From positions 42,571-106,570 of the forward strand of contig JBKGXV010000003.1 in assembly GCA_046546375.1 (NCBI GenBank): a stretch of 64,000 bases of DNA. The letters are read 5' to 3'. Source of the stretch: JAEZKC01 sp046546375 (lineage in GTDB: Bacteria; Fibrobacterota; Chitinivibrionia; Chitinivibrionales; Chitinispirillaceae). The notes beneath the pieces were generated by a model. That model worked only from the letters and a program-made list of their open reading frames with translations, ran no database searches and had not been told where the DNA came from. Positions 8,195 to 17,146 of the stretch are shown here, piece after piece (positions within the stretch are counted from its first letter, which is position 1; the number at the start of each line of letters is the position of its first letter). The translations under genes were made by a program, and so were the position numbers.

Positions 8195-11100
8195 CTAACC
8201 CTTCAGGACACTCACTAGGGAATCGATTTTCCTGTCCAAACGCTTCTCGGATACCGGAAACATGGTCTTTATATGCTGGGCGAAAAGGCTGATACCGTAT
8301 TCCATAATCATGGACTGAAGCTCCCTGAGCAGATGCAGCGCTTCAAAGGTTTCCTTTTTGAGAGCCTCTTTGCGAAGAGACTCATGAATCTCTTCATAAT
8401 CCTTCAGGGCCGAGCGCTTCTGGCGGTATTTGAGCGGATCGGATATGGCCTTGTCGATTCTCGCTGCAAACGCTCTGAGGTAACGGGGGTACAGAAAGAA
8501 TTGCTCAAGGTGAACCTTTTCCTCCAGAATAGAAGTGAAAAATCTGTTGAGATCTCCGCACAGTTCCTCTTTTAACTCTTTTGGCATTCTGCTTCTGTCA
8601 GATCCCGTTTTGGATATGTTTTCACCGAACATGCGCAGCGATTCCTCGAACACGGAAATGGTGCGGAAGCCGACACCTCTGAGATTGTCCTTTGTCTTCT
8701 GAATCAGTTTTTCGAATCTGTTTTGACTTTTTGGGGCATTTCTGAAATCAAGTGCGGCTTCGAAAGCCATTCTGTAAAGTTTCTCTTTGAAAATATCGCC
8801 GGATCCGAAAGGAGCACACATGAGCATTACCTGAGGGGATAGTTTGAGGTCGCGCTCTGTCCAGGCCAGATCGTTGGCTACCGCAAATTCCAGCAGCCGT
8901 TTCACTCCAAGTCGATGCTTACCTTCTGCCTCCTCGGCAGAGGGAAAGAGAATCAGATCCACACTGGAGCCGCAGTCGACCAGTGCTGGATAGCCTCTCA
9001 ATGCCAGTCCCTCCTTGGATGATCCGATCTGGACCGGTTCCGAAAAATCCATCTGAGGCCAGGTGGTCAGCCCGGTTCTGCGATAGGATCTGAATGCTTT
9101 CTCCCATGGAGATTCTTCCTTTGTTTTCTGTATCTGCCCTTTTTCCAGTACTTCAGCCCCTCTTCCCTGGGCTACAATTCTGCCATCCTTGTCGCGGATT
9201 TCCACTCGCAAATTCAGGTGCGGCGCGGCGCGGTTGCCCTCCAGCAGTTCAGGGGCTATAGTCAGACCGTAAAGCCTTTGTATTGTTTCGGAAAGTGCCG
9301 ATGAGAATGGTTTGTGAGTTGCATTCAGAGAGGATGCTATATGTTGGGCCGATTCATTGACCGGTATGAAATTTTTTCGCAGTTCTCTGGGCAGATTGCG
9401 CAGAAGGTCCTTTACCAGTTCCGGCCACATGGCGGGAACCAGCCAGCCAAGAGAATCCTTTTTCACAAATGGAGCAGCGTTGAGCGGCAGTTTGAGTGTT
9501 ACTCCGTCGTTTTCCGATCCCGGATCGAAAGTATAGGACAGAGGAAAGCTGCGGTCTCCGATATTCACCCGTTCCGGAAAACTGTCTGCATGAGAGGGAA
9601 TGGGGGAGGATAGAATATCCTCCTCCTTTAAAAAAAGAGACTTGTCGCCCTTTTTGCGGATAACCCGGTTCAGATCATGTATGGAAGTGATTTCGGGCAG
9701 CCGTTCTTTGTAGAACCGGAACAGTGTATCATCTCCGCTGTACAGAACTCTGGTTCTCAGCTTTTCTTCCTGCAGAAGAATTTTCCTTTTTATCTTCCGG
9801 TTGTGTTTGTAAAATGAGTGATGGCAGTGCAGGTTTTCCTCCACTAGTCCCTCTCTTATGAAAATATCATTTGCCTCATCCGGATTGACTCTTCCGTAAG
9901 GGGCATTTGAATGGACAGCCAGAGGCATTCCGAAAAGGGAAACTTTCTTTGTGGCTTTCACCGTGCCTGATCGCTCATCGAAATAGGGGGCATCGTAGCT
10001 GCGTCTGCATAATGAACCGGCCAGTTCTTCAAGCCAGGCTGGGTTAATCTGGGCAACGGTTCTGGCAAACACCTGTGAGGTCTCCACTATTTCGTGGCAC
10101 ATCACCCATTCGCACTTCCTTTTGAAAAGTACCGATCCGGGGAAAATGATCACCTCTTTTCCCTTGCCGGCACGATATCTGCCGTTTTTGTCGAGGTAGG
10201 CGCAGTTGGCCAGCAGTCCGGTGAGAAGCGAGCGGTGAACGGCGTCGCTGCCTGCCGGGCTGCTGTTTTCATATAAACCCTTCATTCGGGAGAGTGTTTC
10301 ATGAAGCTGCTGATGAACATCGTGCCATTCACGCATTCTCGTATAGGACAGAAAGTGATCTTTACAGAATGTTCTCATTTTATTCTGTGTTCTGAGTGCT
10401 TTCCATTCACTCTGGTATGTATCCCACAGTTTTACATAGGTCAGAAAATCCGAAGATTCGTGGGTAAACTTCTGATGCATGTAGTCGGCCTCGGCCTGCT
10501 TTTCAAACGGACGTTCTCTTGGATCCACTATGGACAGGGCTGCTGCGATGATTTTCACTTCCCGCAGCGCGTTTTCCTTTTTTGCAGCGAGAACCATTCG
10601 GGAAATGTGGGGGTCAAAAGGCATTCTGGACATTTCTCTGCCAAGCCGCGTGAGATTATTGTGCTGGTCAAGAGCACCCAGTTCTCTCAGCTGTGCATAT
10701 CCTTCCGAAATTGCTTGTCTGGAGGGGGGCTCTATAAATGGAAAGTCCTCCACCGTTCCCAAACCGTGCGCTTTCATGGTGAGAATGACTCCGGCCAGAT
10801 TTGAACGCTTGATTTCGGGCTGAGTGAATTCCTCCCGTCCCAGGTAGTCCTCTTCGGAATAAAGCCTGATACAGACTCCCTCCTGAACTCTTCCGCAGCG
10901 CCCCTTGCGCTGATCGGCACTTGCCCTGCTGATTGGTTCTATCGGCAGGCGATTGGTGCGCAGTCTCGGAGCATAGCGGGAGATGCGGGCAAGACCAGTG
11001 TCCACCACGTAGCGGATTCCGGGTACTGTAATGGACGTCTCGGCGATGTTGGTGCACACTACTATCTTGCTTCTGTCGGATTTGCTGAATATGGCGTTCT

Positions 11101-11896
11101 GCTCTTTTCGGCTTAGCCTGGAAAACAGTGGCAGAATGAGCAGGTCGCGGGTTTTTGCCGCGCCACTGAGTTTGTCACACGTTTCCCTGATATCTCTTTC
11201 GGTAGGCATGAACAGCAGCATGTCTCCCGGCCCGAAGCCATCCAGAAGATCCATTGCAGCGCTAATTGCATTTTCCACATAACTGGTGTCGTCCTCATCT
11301 TCTTCAGGCTGGCTGTAGAGCAGTTCGATTGGGTAGAGTCTTCCGGAAACTTCGATCACGGGGGCATTTTCAAAGGATTGGGAAAACAGTTCTGTATCGA
11401 TGGTGGCTGAGGAGATGATTACTTTCAGATCCGGCCGCTTTGGAAGAAGCTGGCGAAGATACCCAAGAAGGAAATCAATATTGAGACTCCGCTCATGAGC
11501 CTCGTCGATTATTAGTGTATCATACTTTGAAAGTAAACGGTCGTGTTCAATTTCCGCCAGAAGAATACCATCGGTCATGAGTTTGATGACGGTATTTTGT
11601 GAGTCCTTGTCGGAAAATCGGATTTTGTACCCCACCTTGTCTCCCACAGGGCAGCCTATCTGGGAGGCAACTCTTGATGCAATTGAGGTGGCAGCGATTC
11701 TCCGGGGCTGGGTACAGCCTATTTTACCTCTGTTCCCCTGTCCTGCTTCAAGACAGAAAAGCGGCAGTTGGGTGGTTTTACCCGAGCCGGTCTGTCCGGC
11801 AACCACTATCACCTGGTTTTTCTTCAGGGCGGAAATGATTTCCGAGCGTTTTTCAAGAATGGGAAGATTCTGAATCTGATCTGTAATTGGAATCAT
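8195..11896 (-). CDS. hrpA: ATP-dependent RNA helicase HrpA
   Basis: A 1233-residue DEAH-box helicase of normal HrpA length. The core carries GQTGSGKTT (34-42), IIDEAHERS, SSATID and the RKGRCGRVQEG motif. After the two RecA-like domains come the winged-helix and ratchet region typical of DEAH helicases, then a long C-terminal extension (DUF3418-like) that defines bacterial HrpA. It probably remodels mRNA or stalled ribosome complexes. No strong Shine-Dalgarno precedes the ATG at 11896, but the next residues match the family start. It is a single-gene unit, separated by about 250 bases from the divergent response regulator gene. Confidence 0.95.
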   Translation of the reverse strand: MIPITDQIQNLPILEKRSEIISALKKNQVIVVAGQTGSGKTTQLPLFCLEAGQGNRGKIGCTQPRRIAATSIASRVASQIGCPVGDKVGYKIRFSDKDSQNTVIKLMTDGILLAEIEHDRLLSKYDTLIIDEAHERSLNIDFLLGYLRQLLPKRPDLKVIISSATIDTELFSQSFENAPVIEVSGRLYPIELLYSQPEEDEDDTSYVENAISAAMDLLDGFGPGDMLLFMPTERDIRETCDKLSGAAKTRDLLILPLFSRLSRKEQNAIFSKSDRSKIVVCTNIAETSITVPGIRYVVDTGLARISRYAPRLRTNRLPIEPISRASADQRKGRCGRVQEGVCIRLYSEEDYLGREEFTQPEIKRSNLAGVILTMKAHGLGTVEDFPFIEPPSRQAISEGYAQLRELGALDQHNNLTRLGREMSRMPFDPHISRMVLAAKKENALREVKIIAAALSIVDPRERPFEKQAEADYMHQKFTHESSDFLTYVKLWDTYQSEWKALRTQNKMRTFCKDHFLSYTRMREWHDVHQQLHETLSRMKGLYENSSPAGSDAVHRSLLTGLLANCAYLDKNGRYRAGKGKEVIIFPGSVLFKRKCEWVMCHEIVETSQVFARTVAQINPAWLEELAGSLCRRSYDAPYFDERSGTVKATKKVSLFGMPLAVHSNAPYGRVNPDEANDIFIREGLVEENLHCHHSFYKHNRKIKRKILLQEEKLRTRVLYSGDDTLFRFYKERLPEITSIHDLNRVIRKKGDKSLFLKEEDILSSPIPSHADSFPERVNIGDRSFPLSYTFDPGSENDGVTLKLPLNAAPFVKKDSLGWLVPAMWPELVKDLLRNLPRELRKNFIPVNESAQHIASSLNATHKPFSSALSETIQRLYGLTIAPELLEGNRAAPHLNLRVEIRDKDGRIVAQGRGAEVLEKGQIQKTKEESPWEKAFRSYRRTGLTTWPQMDFSEPVQIGSSKEGLALRGYPALVDCGSSVDLILFPSAEEAEGKHRLGVKRLLEFAVANDLAWTERDLKLSPQVMLMCAPFGSGDIFKEKLYRMAFEAALDFRNAPKSQNRFEKLIQKTKDNLRGVGFRTISVFEESLRMFGENISKTGSDRSRMPKELKEELCGDLNRFFTSILEEKVHLEQFFLYPRYLRAFAARIDKAISDPLKYRQKRSALKDYEEIHESLRKEALKKETFEALHLLRELQSMIMEYGISLFAQHIKTMFPVSEKRLDRKIDSLVSVLKG

Positions 11897-12079
11897 TTTG
11901 ATTAAGATTGTTTCATGATTTTTAAGCTATACTTATAAGTTCGATTTCATAGCTGGGAAAGTAAGTTTTTTTCCGCTCCCCGGGTATCATAAATGGAAAT
12001 TTTTATCCCGATTACCTTTTTCTGGAACGTTGTTTGCAGAACTGTTTTGGGTTGAAACTAAAAAAAATACAAAAAAGTA

Positions 12080-12109
12080 TTGAAAAAGTGAACGGCTAAA
12101 ATGTAATAT
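12080..12109 (+). promoter_or_regulatory. Promoter of the receiver gene at 12147
   Basis: TTGAAA at 12080-12085 is followed by TGTAAT at 12102-12107 (16-base spacing) or TAATAT at 12104-12109 (18-base spacing). The first transcribed base would lie about 30 bases before the start codon. The upstream interval 11897-12079 is A-rich and shows no gene. Confidence 0.5.
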
Positions 12110-12146
12110 ACCCCTCTAGTTAAAAACAGGTGAGGTTTGGTTTAAA

Positions 12147-12536
12147 ATGTCCGAAAATTTGGAAATCATGATAGTGGATGATGAGAATCAGATAACTGAT
12201 CTGCTCAAGTCTTTTATAAGTCTCCACGCTCCCGATGCCATTGTTCATGCCTTCAATGATCCGGGTGAAGCTATGAGCTATCTTCAATCGAATCATCTGG
12301 ATTTGGTGATCACCGATTATCAGATGCCTTGTATTAACGGCCTCACTCTTCTGGAATCAGCTCATCCCGATGTAACCAAGGTTTTGATTTCCGGCTATGT
12401 GTCTCAAATCGCCGAAGAAAAGCTTTCGAAACTCAACGCGGTGTTTTTTGAAAAACCCATCAAGTTTCTTGAACTGGGAAAAATAATCGATAATTGCCAG
12501 AAGAATACAGCCGAGCTCCGCAACGACTTCCACTGA
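12147..12536 (+). CDS. Stand-alone receiver-domain response regulator
   Basis: The 129-residue product is one receiver domain: D11-D12, phosphoacceptor D57 in LVITDYQMPCINGL, the serine of LISGY at the switch position, and FFEKPIKFLEL with the conserved lysine. The TDYQMP-type active site differs from the two paralogues at 1.8-2.8 kb, so it belongs to another subgroup. GGTGAGG lies about ten bases before the ATG. The sensor kinase is not in the window. It is followed 47 bases later by cutA on the same strand, so the two may be co-transcribed. Confidence 0.88.
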   Translation: MSENLEIMIVDDENQITDLLKSFISLHAPDAIVHAFNDPGEAMSYLQSNHLDLVITDYQMPCINGLTLLESAHPDVTKVLISGYVSQIAEEKLSKLNAVFFEKPIKFLELGKIIDNCQKNTAELRNDFH

Positions 12537-12583
12537 ACCTGTTTCACTTCTGACTGTCTATCTGCTGAATAGAGGGGGAGTTT

Positions 12584-12928
12584 GTGGATCACTTTTTTGT
12601 ATATATCACAACCGGGAACAAGGATGAGGCCCTGAATATCGGGAGAATGCTTGTTCAGGAGCAGTTGGTTGCCTGTGTGAACATTCTCGACCCCATGACT
12701 TCTGTGTATCGGTGGGAGGGAAAAATTGTCGAGGAGAGCGAATCTGTTCTTATTGCCAAAACCCTCAAGGATAACATTCCTTCTCTGGTGGACAGAGTCA
12801 AACAGCTTCATTCCTACAGCTGCCCATGTATAGTGATATTGCCTATTACGGATGGCAATAAGGATTATCTGCAGTGGATTGAGCAGGAGTGCCAAAAGGG
12901 AGCATCACCTCCGCCATCCTCCGAATGA
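12584..12928 (+). CDS. cutA: Divalent-ion tolerance protein CutA
   Basis: A 114-residue trimeric CutA1-family protein. Recognisable segments are FVYITTGNKDEALNIGRMLVQEQLVACVNIL, then SVYRWEGKIVEESESVLIAKT and the conserved HSYSCPCIVILPI near the C-terminus (family usually HPYEVPEI). The Cys in QLVACVNI is the conserved one. CutA was named for copper tolerance in E. coli; its molecular function remains unsettled. Translation starts at GTG (12584) with GGGGGAG seven bases upstream. It lies convergent to the DUF3108 gene, only eight bases apart. Confidence 0.93.
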   Translation: MDHFFVYITTGNKDEALNIGRMLVQEQLVACVNILDPMTSVYRWEGKIVEESESVLIAKTLKDNIPSLVDRVKQLHSYSCPCIVILPITDGNKDYLQWIEQECQKGASPPPSSE

Positions 12929-12936
12929 GCTCATTT

Positions 12937-13815
12937 TTATTCGTAGTGAATGAGTTTTGCGGTGATTGATCCAACTTTGATCTTGGATTTGATCATCACT
13001 GGAATTCTTCGGCTGTCATCCGAGAACCAGACTTCCATTTTGTCTTTTTTATTGAAAGCTCTGCCTTTCCCCGCCAGCTTTGGCTGCACTTTGATGCATT
13101 TGAATTTTCCCGCCTTCACCTCGATACTCTTTTTCTCCTTGACCTTGAAGTGAATGGGGTGGATTTTGGAGTGGATGAACATATCAATGGTGAATTTGTC
13201 ACCTCTTTTGAAATCCATCGAGCGCACGTGGTAAAGAATGGAAATATAATCATGGGTGAAGCGTGGAGCGCGGAAGACTCGCGATTTCTTCTCCTGCACG
13301 AAAACCTTTTCACTTTCGTTGTCATACAGAATGAACCCATCCATCTTGTAGTTGCCCTCCCTGAGGTGCTGTTCAAAGAAATGGGGATAAAGGCCCTGTG
13401 CATCCACCCATGAGACAATGTAGTCTCTCATTTTGTAGAAGGCGCTCACGAAGTTGTTGGACACCGCTTTGGCCCCGAGTCGAATAGTTCCGCTCCGGGG
13501 TTGAGGCTGGGCACTTAGTATGACGTACCCGGCTTGAAACGGTCCCCATACTATTTCGTAGACAAGCTTCTCTCCCCCGGCGAAAGGACCGGGCGTGACT
13601 TTCTGCTGTCTCACACCCTGAACTCTGTCCACCCTTAAATGGGTCTGCAGCGAATCAATGAAAGATGAAGGGTAGGGGAGATGATCAACTTCCTTTGAAG
13701 CATCTTCCCATTTGATGTCGTCATCCTTTGCATAGGTTTCCATGTGGAATAGGGACAAAAGCAAAACGACTGGAATCAGGTATTTTGCAGAAATTGTTTT
13801 TTTAGGACTGGACAT
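12937..13815 (-). CDS. DUF3108-family exported protein
   Basis: The 292-residue protein has an N-terminal signal sequence (basic start, then LIPVVLLLSLFHMETYA). It then has the DUF3108 core: GEKLVYEIVWGPFQAGYVILS, FYKMRDYIVSWVD, and the repeated beta-strand pattern through KAGKFKCIKVQPKL to the C-terminus. The fold is predicted to be a periplasmic or outer-membrane-associated beta structure; function is unknown. The ATG at 13815 has GAGGAG eight bases upstream; an upstream in-frame start overlaps the DUF6485 gene and is less likely. The DUF6485 gene lies 16 bases upstream, so the two probably share a transcript with gmd. Confidence 0.82.
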   Translation of the reverse strand: MSSPKKTISAKYLIPVVLLLSLFHMETYAKDDDIKWEDASKEVDHLPYPSSFIDSLQTHLRVDRVQGVRQQKVTPGPFAGGEKLVYEIVWGPFQAGYVILSAQPQPRSGTIRLGAKAVSNNFVSAFYKMRDYIVSWVDAQGLYPHFFEQHLREGNYKMDGFILYDNESEKVFVQEKKSRVFRAPRFTHDYISILYHVRSMDFKRGDKFTIDMFIHSKIHPIHFKVKEKKSIEVKAGKFKCIKVQPKLAGKGRAFNKKDKMEVWFSDDSRRIPVMIKSKIKVGSITAKLIHYE

Positions 13816-13831
13816 CTTAAGTACTCCTCGA

Positions 13832-14023
13832 TTAGCCTCTGTCATGTATCAGTGCTTCAATTGATCTGTCATAGGTTTTTTCGCCTGCGGGAGTGAAAAA
13901 ACACCCGGGAATCTCTCCAGAACGTCTGTGATAAGCAACGCATTCACAGCATTTCCCTCTTCTGCTGCATGAAAGACAGGTGCAGGGACAGTTCTCTCCG
14001 GTGGAATTCTTGCATTCACTCAT
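13832..14023 (-). CDS. Small cysteine-rich protein (DUF6485-like)
   Basis: The protein has 63 residues with seven cysteines in the N-terminal two thirds. The pattern C-x8-CPCTCLSCSRRGKCCECVAYHRRSGEIPGCFF followed by EKTYDRSIE is characteristic of the DUF6485 group. The cysteines probably bind a metal or cluster; the function is not known. The ATG has an AAGG-type ribosome site eight bases upstream. It lies between gmd (26 bases upstream) and the DUF3108 gene (16 bases downstream) on the same strand, so a three-gene transcript is likely. No functional link among the three is evident. Confidence 0.78.
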   Translation of the reverse strand: MSECKNSTGENCPCTCLSCSRRGKCCECVAYHRRSGEIPGCFFTPAGEKTYDRSIEALIHDRG

Positions 14024-14049
14024 ATTTCAACCTTTCAGTACGCCTGTGT

Positions 14050-15105
14050 TTATTGCAAATTGTTCTTTTCTGAAATCTTCAAGGCATCCCAATCGGCCCT
14101 GATCATGTTTTCAACCAGCTGATCGAAATAGATCTGCGGTTTCCATCCCAGTCTCTCCCGTGCTTTAGTTGCATCACCGACAAGCAGGTCCACTTCTGTG
14201 GGACGGTAGTATTTAGGATCTATTCTAACAATAACTTTACCACTCTCTTTATCTATCCCGACTTCATCCACCCCGTTTCCATTCCATTCAATGGAAATGC
14301 CCAGACATCCAAACGCTTTCTCCAGAAAATCCCTCACGGAATGTACTTCGCCTGTGGCGATCACATAATCGTCCGGCTCGTTCTGCTGAAGCATCAGCCA
14401 CATCGCCCTGACATAATCGGCTGCATGCCCCCAGTCCCTTCCGGAATCGAGATTTCCCATATAGAGGCACTCCTTGAGGCCAGCCTTGATTGCAGCAGCA
14501 CCCATGGTGATTTTTCGGGTCACGAAACTTTCCCCTCTGCGGGGTGACTCATGGTTGAACAGAATGCCGTTTGAAGCATGAAGTCTGTAGGCTTCTCTGT
14601 AGTTCACCACAATCCAGTACGCATAGAGCTTTGCTGCTCCGTAGGGAGAGCGCGGATAAAAAGGCGATTTCTCGTTCTGGGGAGTCTGCTGTACTTTTCC
14701 GAAAAGCTCTGATGTTGAAGCCTGGTAAAAACGGCAGGATATACCGCTTTCCTTTAAGGCATCGATCAGGCGCAGAGTTCCCAGCGCATCCACATCGGCG
14801 GTGTACTCTGGCACTTCAAAAGATACTCTCACATGGGATTGGGCTGCGAGGTTGTAGATCTCATCAGGTTTTATGCGCTCGAGCATGCGGTTCATGTTGC
14901 TGCTGTCGGACATATCACCGTAATGAAGAAACAGGCTGACATTCTTTCCGTGCGGATCCCTGTAGAGGTGGTCGATCCGCTTCCGGTTGAAACTGCTGGC
15001 TCTGCGGATCATGCCGTGTACCTCATAGCCTTTCTCCAGAAGAAGCTCGGCGAGGTATGATCCGTCCTGTCCGTTTATTCCAGTAATGAGTGCCTTTTTG
15101 GTCAT
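14050..15105 (-). CDS. gmd: GDP-mannose 4,6-dehydratase
   Basis: An extended short-chain dehydrogenase of 351 residues that turns GDP-D-mannose into GDP-4-keto-6-deoxymannose, the precursor of GDP-fucose, rhamnose or perosamine for surface polysaccharide. The NADP(H) loop TGINGQDGS (8-16), the catalytic T131/E133 (ASTSELFG) and the Y155xxxK159 pair (SPYGAAK) are all present, and the NHESPRRGE and GRDWGHAADYVRAMW segments are diagnostic of Gmd. AGGAG precedes the ATG by eight bases. No fcl or rmd partner is adjacent, so the final sugar is not determined here. Confidence 0.95.
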   Translation of the reverse strand: MTKKALITGINGQDGSYLAELLLEKGYEVHGMIRRASSFNRKRIDHLYRDPHGKNVSLFLHYGDMSDSSNMNRMLERIKPDEIYNLAAQSHVRVSFEVPEYTADVDALGTLRLIDALKESGISCRFYQASTSELFGKVQQTPQNEKSPFYPRSPYGAAKLYAYWIVVNYREAYRLHASNGILFNHESPRRGESFVTRKITMGAAAIKAGLKECLYMGNLDSGRDWGHAADYVRAMWLMLQQNEPDDYVIATGEVHSVRDFLEKAFGCLGISIEWNGNGVDEVGIDKESGKVIVRIDPKYYRPTEVDLLVGDATKARERLGWKPQIYFDQLVENMIRADWDALKISEKNNLQ

Positions 15106-15244
15106 CGGTGCTCCTGAATGGTATCCAAAGCAGAAATATGTAATATACTACCTGAGTAAGAAACAGTATGAAATCCGCTTCATGGTGCTCTGATATTGAT
15201 GACGCTAGTGATGAAAAAAAGAGCTATTGAGGAAAATACTGCGA

Positions 15245-16357
15245 TCAGAAGACCATTTCCATTCTCAATGAAAAGGTCAGATCCGGATCGGGGAGGTCAA
15301 TTCCGTTCAGGTTGTTGTAGCATCCCCTGATGCTCGGGGTAATGCTGATATTCTGAAGAAGACTGTAGCGGGCAAGGAATATGCCTTGCAGAGCTCTGTC
15401 CAGGGGATTGATTATCATATTCCCCTGAAGAGAAAGAAGTTCGTTCACAGTGCCACTCACGTTAAAGAACAGGTAGTGTGTGCGGTTGAATGGTTTGGAA
15501 AAATCGAGAATGTCTTCTTGAGAAACAGTATCCGCATCTATCGGGGCACTGTTATATCTGTACTCAAGTACCAGTATGAGTTTCCGGCTGAAAAAGGAGT
15601 AATCTATTCCCGCCATCGCTTCCAAATGGGGAGTTTTCTCTTCTTTCCAGTGGACTACTGCTTCGCCGTAAACGCCTGCGAGGATATCACCCTTGAATGC
15701 TGCACCGGTTGAAAAATCTCCTGTTCTATGACGGTATAAGGCAATGGCATCCAGGTCAAATCCTCCCATGTTTGTAAATAGTTTCATGGCCGAGGAGTGC
15801 TCTTTGCTGCCGTGGGGTAGTTCTGTTATCAGATCTATACCTGAAAGTATTCCCAAAGGAATTTTCACATGCACCACATCACTGCCGCTTCTTTTGAAAT
15901 CGATGTCACTGGAGTTCAGTTTGGAGAATATGTCCAGAGGAGAAAGAACCGTTCCCTTCCCGAACCGGATGATCTGTCTTCCGATGGCAATATCCGCGAA
16001 TGGAGGATAGAAGGCCATGTACAGTTCGCGAAGATCCATCAGAAGAGGGGTTTCATCGGTGAAGCTTGAGGGAATGCTGTCGTTTACTTGCCCCGCAGCA
16101 TCCGCATACCGGCCATAGAGCAGGTGTAAATCAAGCTGGGCGGAAACAGTGCCGAACCGCCGGTCTGTATTGCGGCCCCTCAGCTCCAGAGTGCTCATTC
16201 CCGCAAAACCGGACAAACCCTCCTGTGTTCTGTACTGAAGCCAGGAAAGATCCGAATACAGATTACCTCCAAGTCTGAGTCCCTGCTCCGGAGCCGCATG
16301 CAGAACTGCAGTCAAGCAGAAGAATATTGTGTATTTACGCAGAATTGTAGTATTCAT
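15245..16357 (-). CDS. Probable outer-membrane beta-barrel protein of an envelope transport operon
   Basis: The 370-residue protein starts with a signal peptide (hydrophobic stretch to about residue 21, AVLHAA). It continues as short alternating amphipathic strands with many aromatic residues, and ends in SFSLRMEMVF, with the terminal Phe typical of outer-membrane barrels. A segment AIGRQIIRFGKGTVLSPLDIF resembles barrels of the DUF1302/porin-like kind. It is the last gene of a seven-gene operon, 19 bases after the LolA-like gene. The arrangement suggests that it receives or delivers the transported lipid or lipoprotein at the outer membrane. That role is inferred from position only. Confidence 0.65.
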   Translation of the reverse strand: MNTTILRKYTIFFCLTAVLHAAPEQGLRLGGNLYSDLSWLQYRTQEGLSGFAGMSTLELRGRNTDRRFGTVSAQLDLHLLYGRYADAAGQVNDSIPSSFTDETPLLMDLRELYMAFYPPFADIAIGRQIIRFGKGTVLSPLDIFSKLNSSDIDFKRSGSDVVHVKIPLGILSGIDLITELPHGSKEHSSAMKLFTNMGGFDLDAIALYRHRTGDFSTGAAFKGDILAGVYGEAVVHWKEEKTPHLEAMAGIDYSFFSRKLILVLEYRYNSAPIDADTVSQEDILDFSKPFNRTHYLFFNVSGTVNELLSLQGNMIINPLDRALQGIFLARYSLLQNISITPSIRGCYNNLNGIDLPDPDLTFSLRMEMVF

Positions 16358-16376
16358 TTTTCTTGTGCACTCCCGC

Positions 16377-17123
16377 TTATCTTCTGAGATATCTCATCGA
16401 AAATTCGTTCTTATCATATTTTTTATCGAAACTGATATCTGTCATGGTGAATACGGTTCTGCTGTTTTTTCTCAGCTTGTTGGACATTTCTGTCTTTACC
16501 GGAATAATACGTCCGTCAATTTCTCCAGTTTCCAGAACTCTTGAAACTTTTAAAAGTTTGCCGCTTTTGGCATACATTTGCTCTTTTTCGGCGACAAATG
16601 TTTCCTTGTTGACCCACATTTTCCGTTTGGCGTAAGGGGCACTCTTCACTTTTGCTTCGAGCAGAAGAACGTGATACTCTTTGCCATCTACTTTTTCTTC
16701 TTCAGGAACTGAAACTGAATATTTTTCGGAGAGCTCATCTGACTCCAGGGCATCTTCGTAGGAGACATCACTGCCCATCATGCCGTCTTTGAGCATATGC
16801 CCCGAAATTTTCACCACATCGTTTTCACTGGGAAAGTAGATCCAGAGATCGGATCCGATCATCAGGTACTTCGTACCTCTGTCTTCGGCATTGGTGAATT
16901 CGACCACCGCTTTGGTTTTAGAACCGTTGATTGCTTTGGCCTTCATTTTTTTGGTACGAACTTTATCCCCCAGACGAATCGCCATAGTACCTTTGTATTC
17001 TATCGTTTCGTGGTTACGGTTCTGATCCATTCTGGCCAGAATCTCCTCACCACCGGCGGCAAAAAGCTGTACCGCACTCAGAACTGCGAAAAGGAAAGTT
17101 TTGCTTATCAATGCTGTTTTCAT
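16377..17123 (-). CDS. LolA-like outer-membrane lipoprotein-sorting protein
   Basis: A 248-residue exported protein: signal peptide to about residue 22 (FAVLSAVQLFAAG), then GEEILARMDQNRNHETIEYKGTMAIRLG and KYLMIGSDLWIYFPSENDVVKISGHMLKDGMMGSDVSYEDAL. These are the hallmarks of the COG2834/LolA-like beta-cup family. Such proteins shuttle lipids or lipidated cargo across the periplasm. GGGAG lies about seven bases before the ATG. It sits between the FtsX permease genes and the barrel gene, so it is placed as the periplasmic carrier of this ABC system. It is not classical LolA by neighbourhood or length. Confidence 0.82.
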   Translation of the reverse strand: MKTALISKTFLFAVLSAVQLFAAGGEEILARMDQNRNHETIEYKGTMAIRLGDKVRTKKMKAKAINGSKTKAVVEFTNAEDRGTKYLMIGSDLWIYFPSENDVVKISGHMLKDGMMGSDVSYEDALESDELSEKYSVSVPEEEKVDGKEYHVLLLEAKVKSAPYAKRKMWVNKETFVAEKEQMYAKSGKLLKVSRVLETGEIDGRIIPVKTEMSNKLRKNSRTVFTMTDISFDKKYDKNEFSMRYLRR

Positions 17124-17146
17124 GAGTACTCCCTTGTATTGGTTCT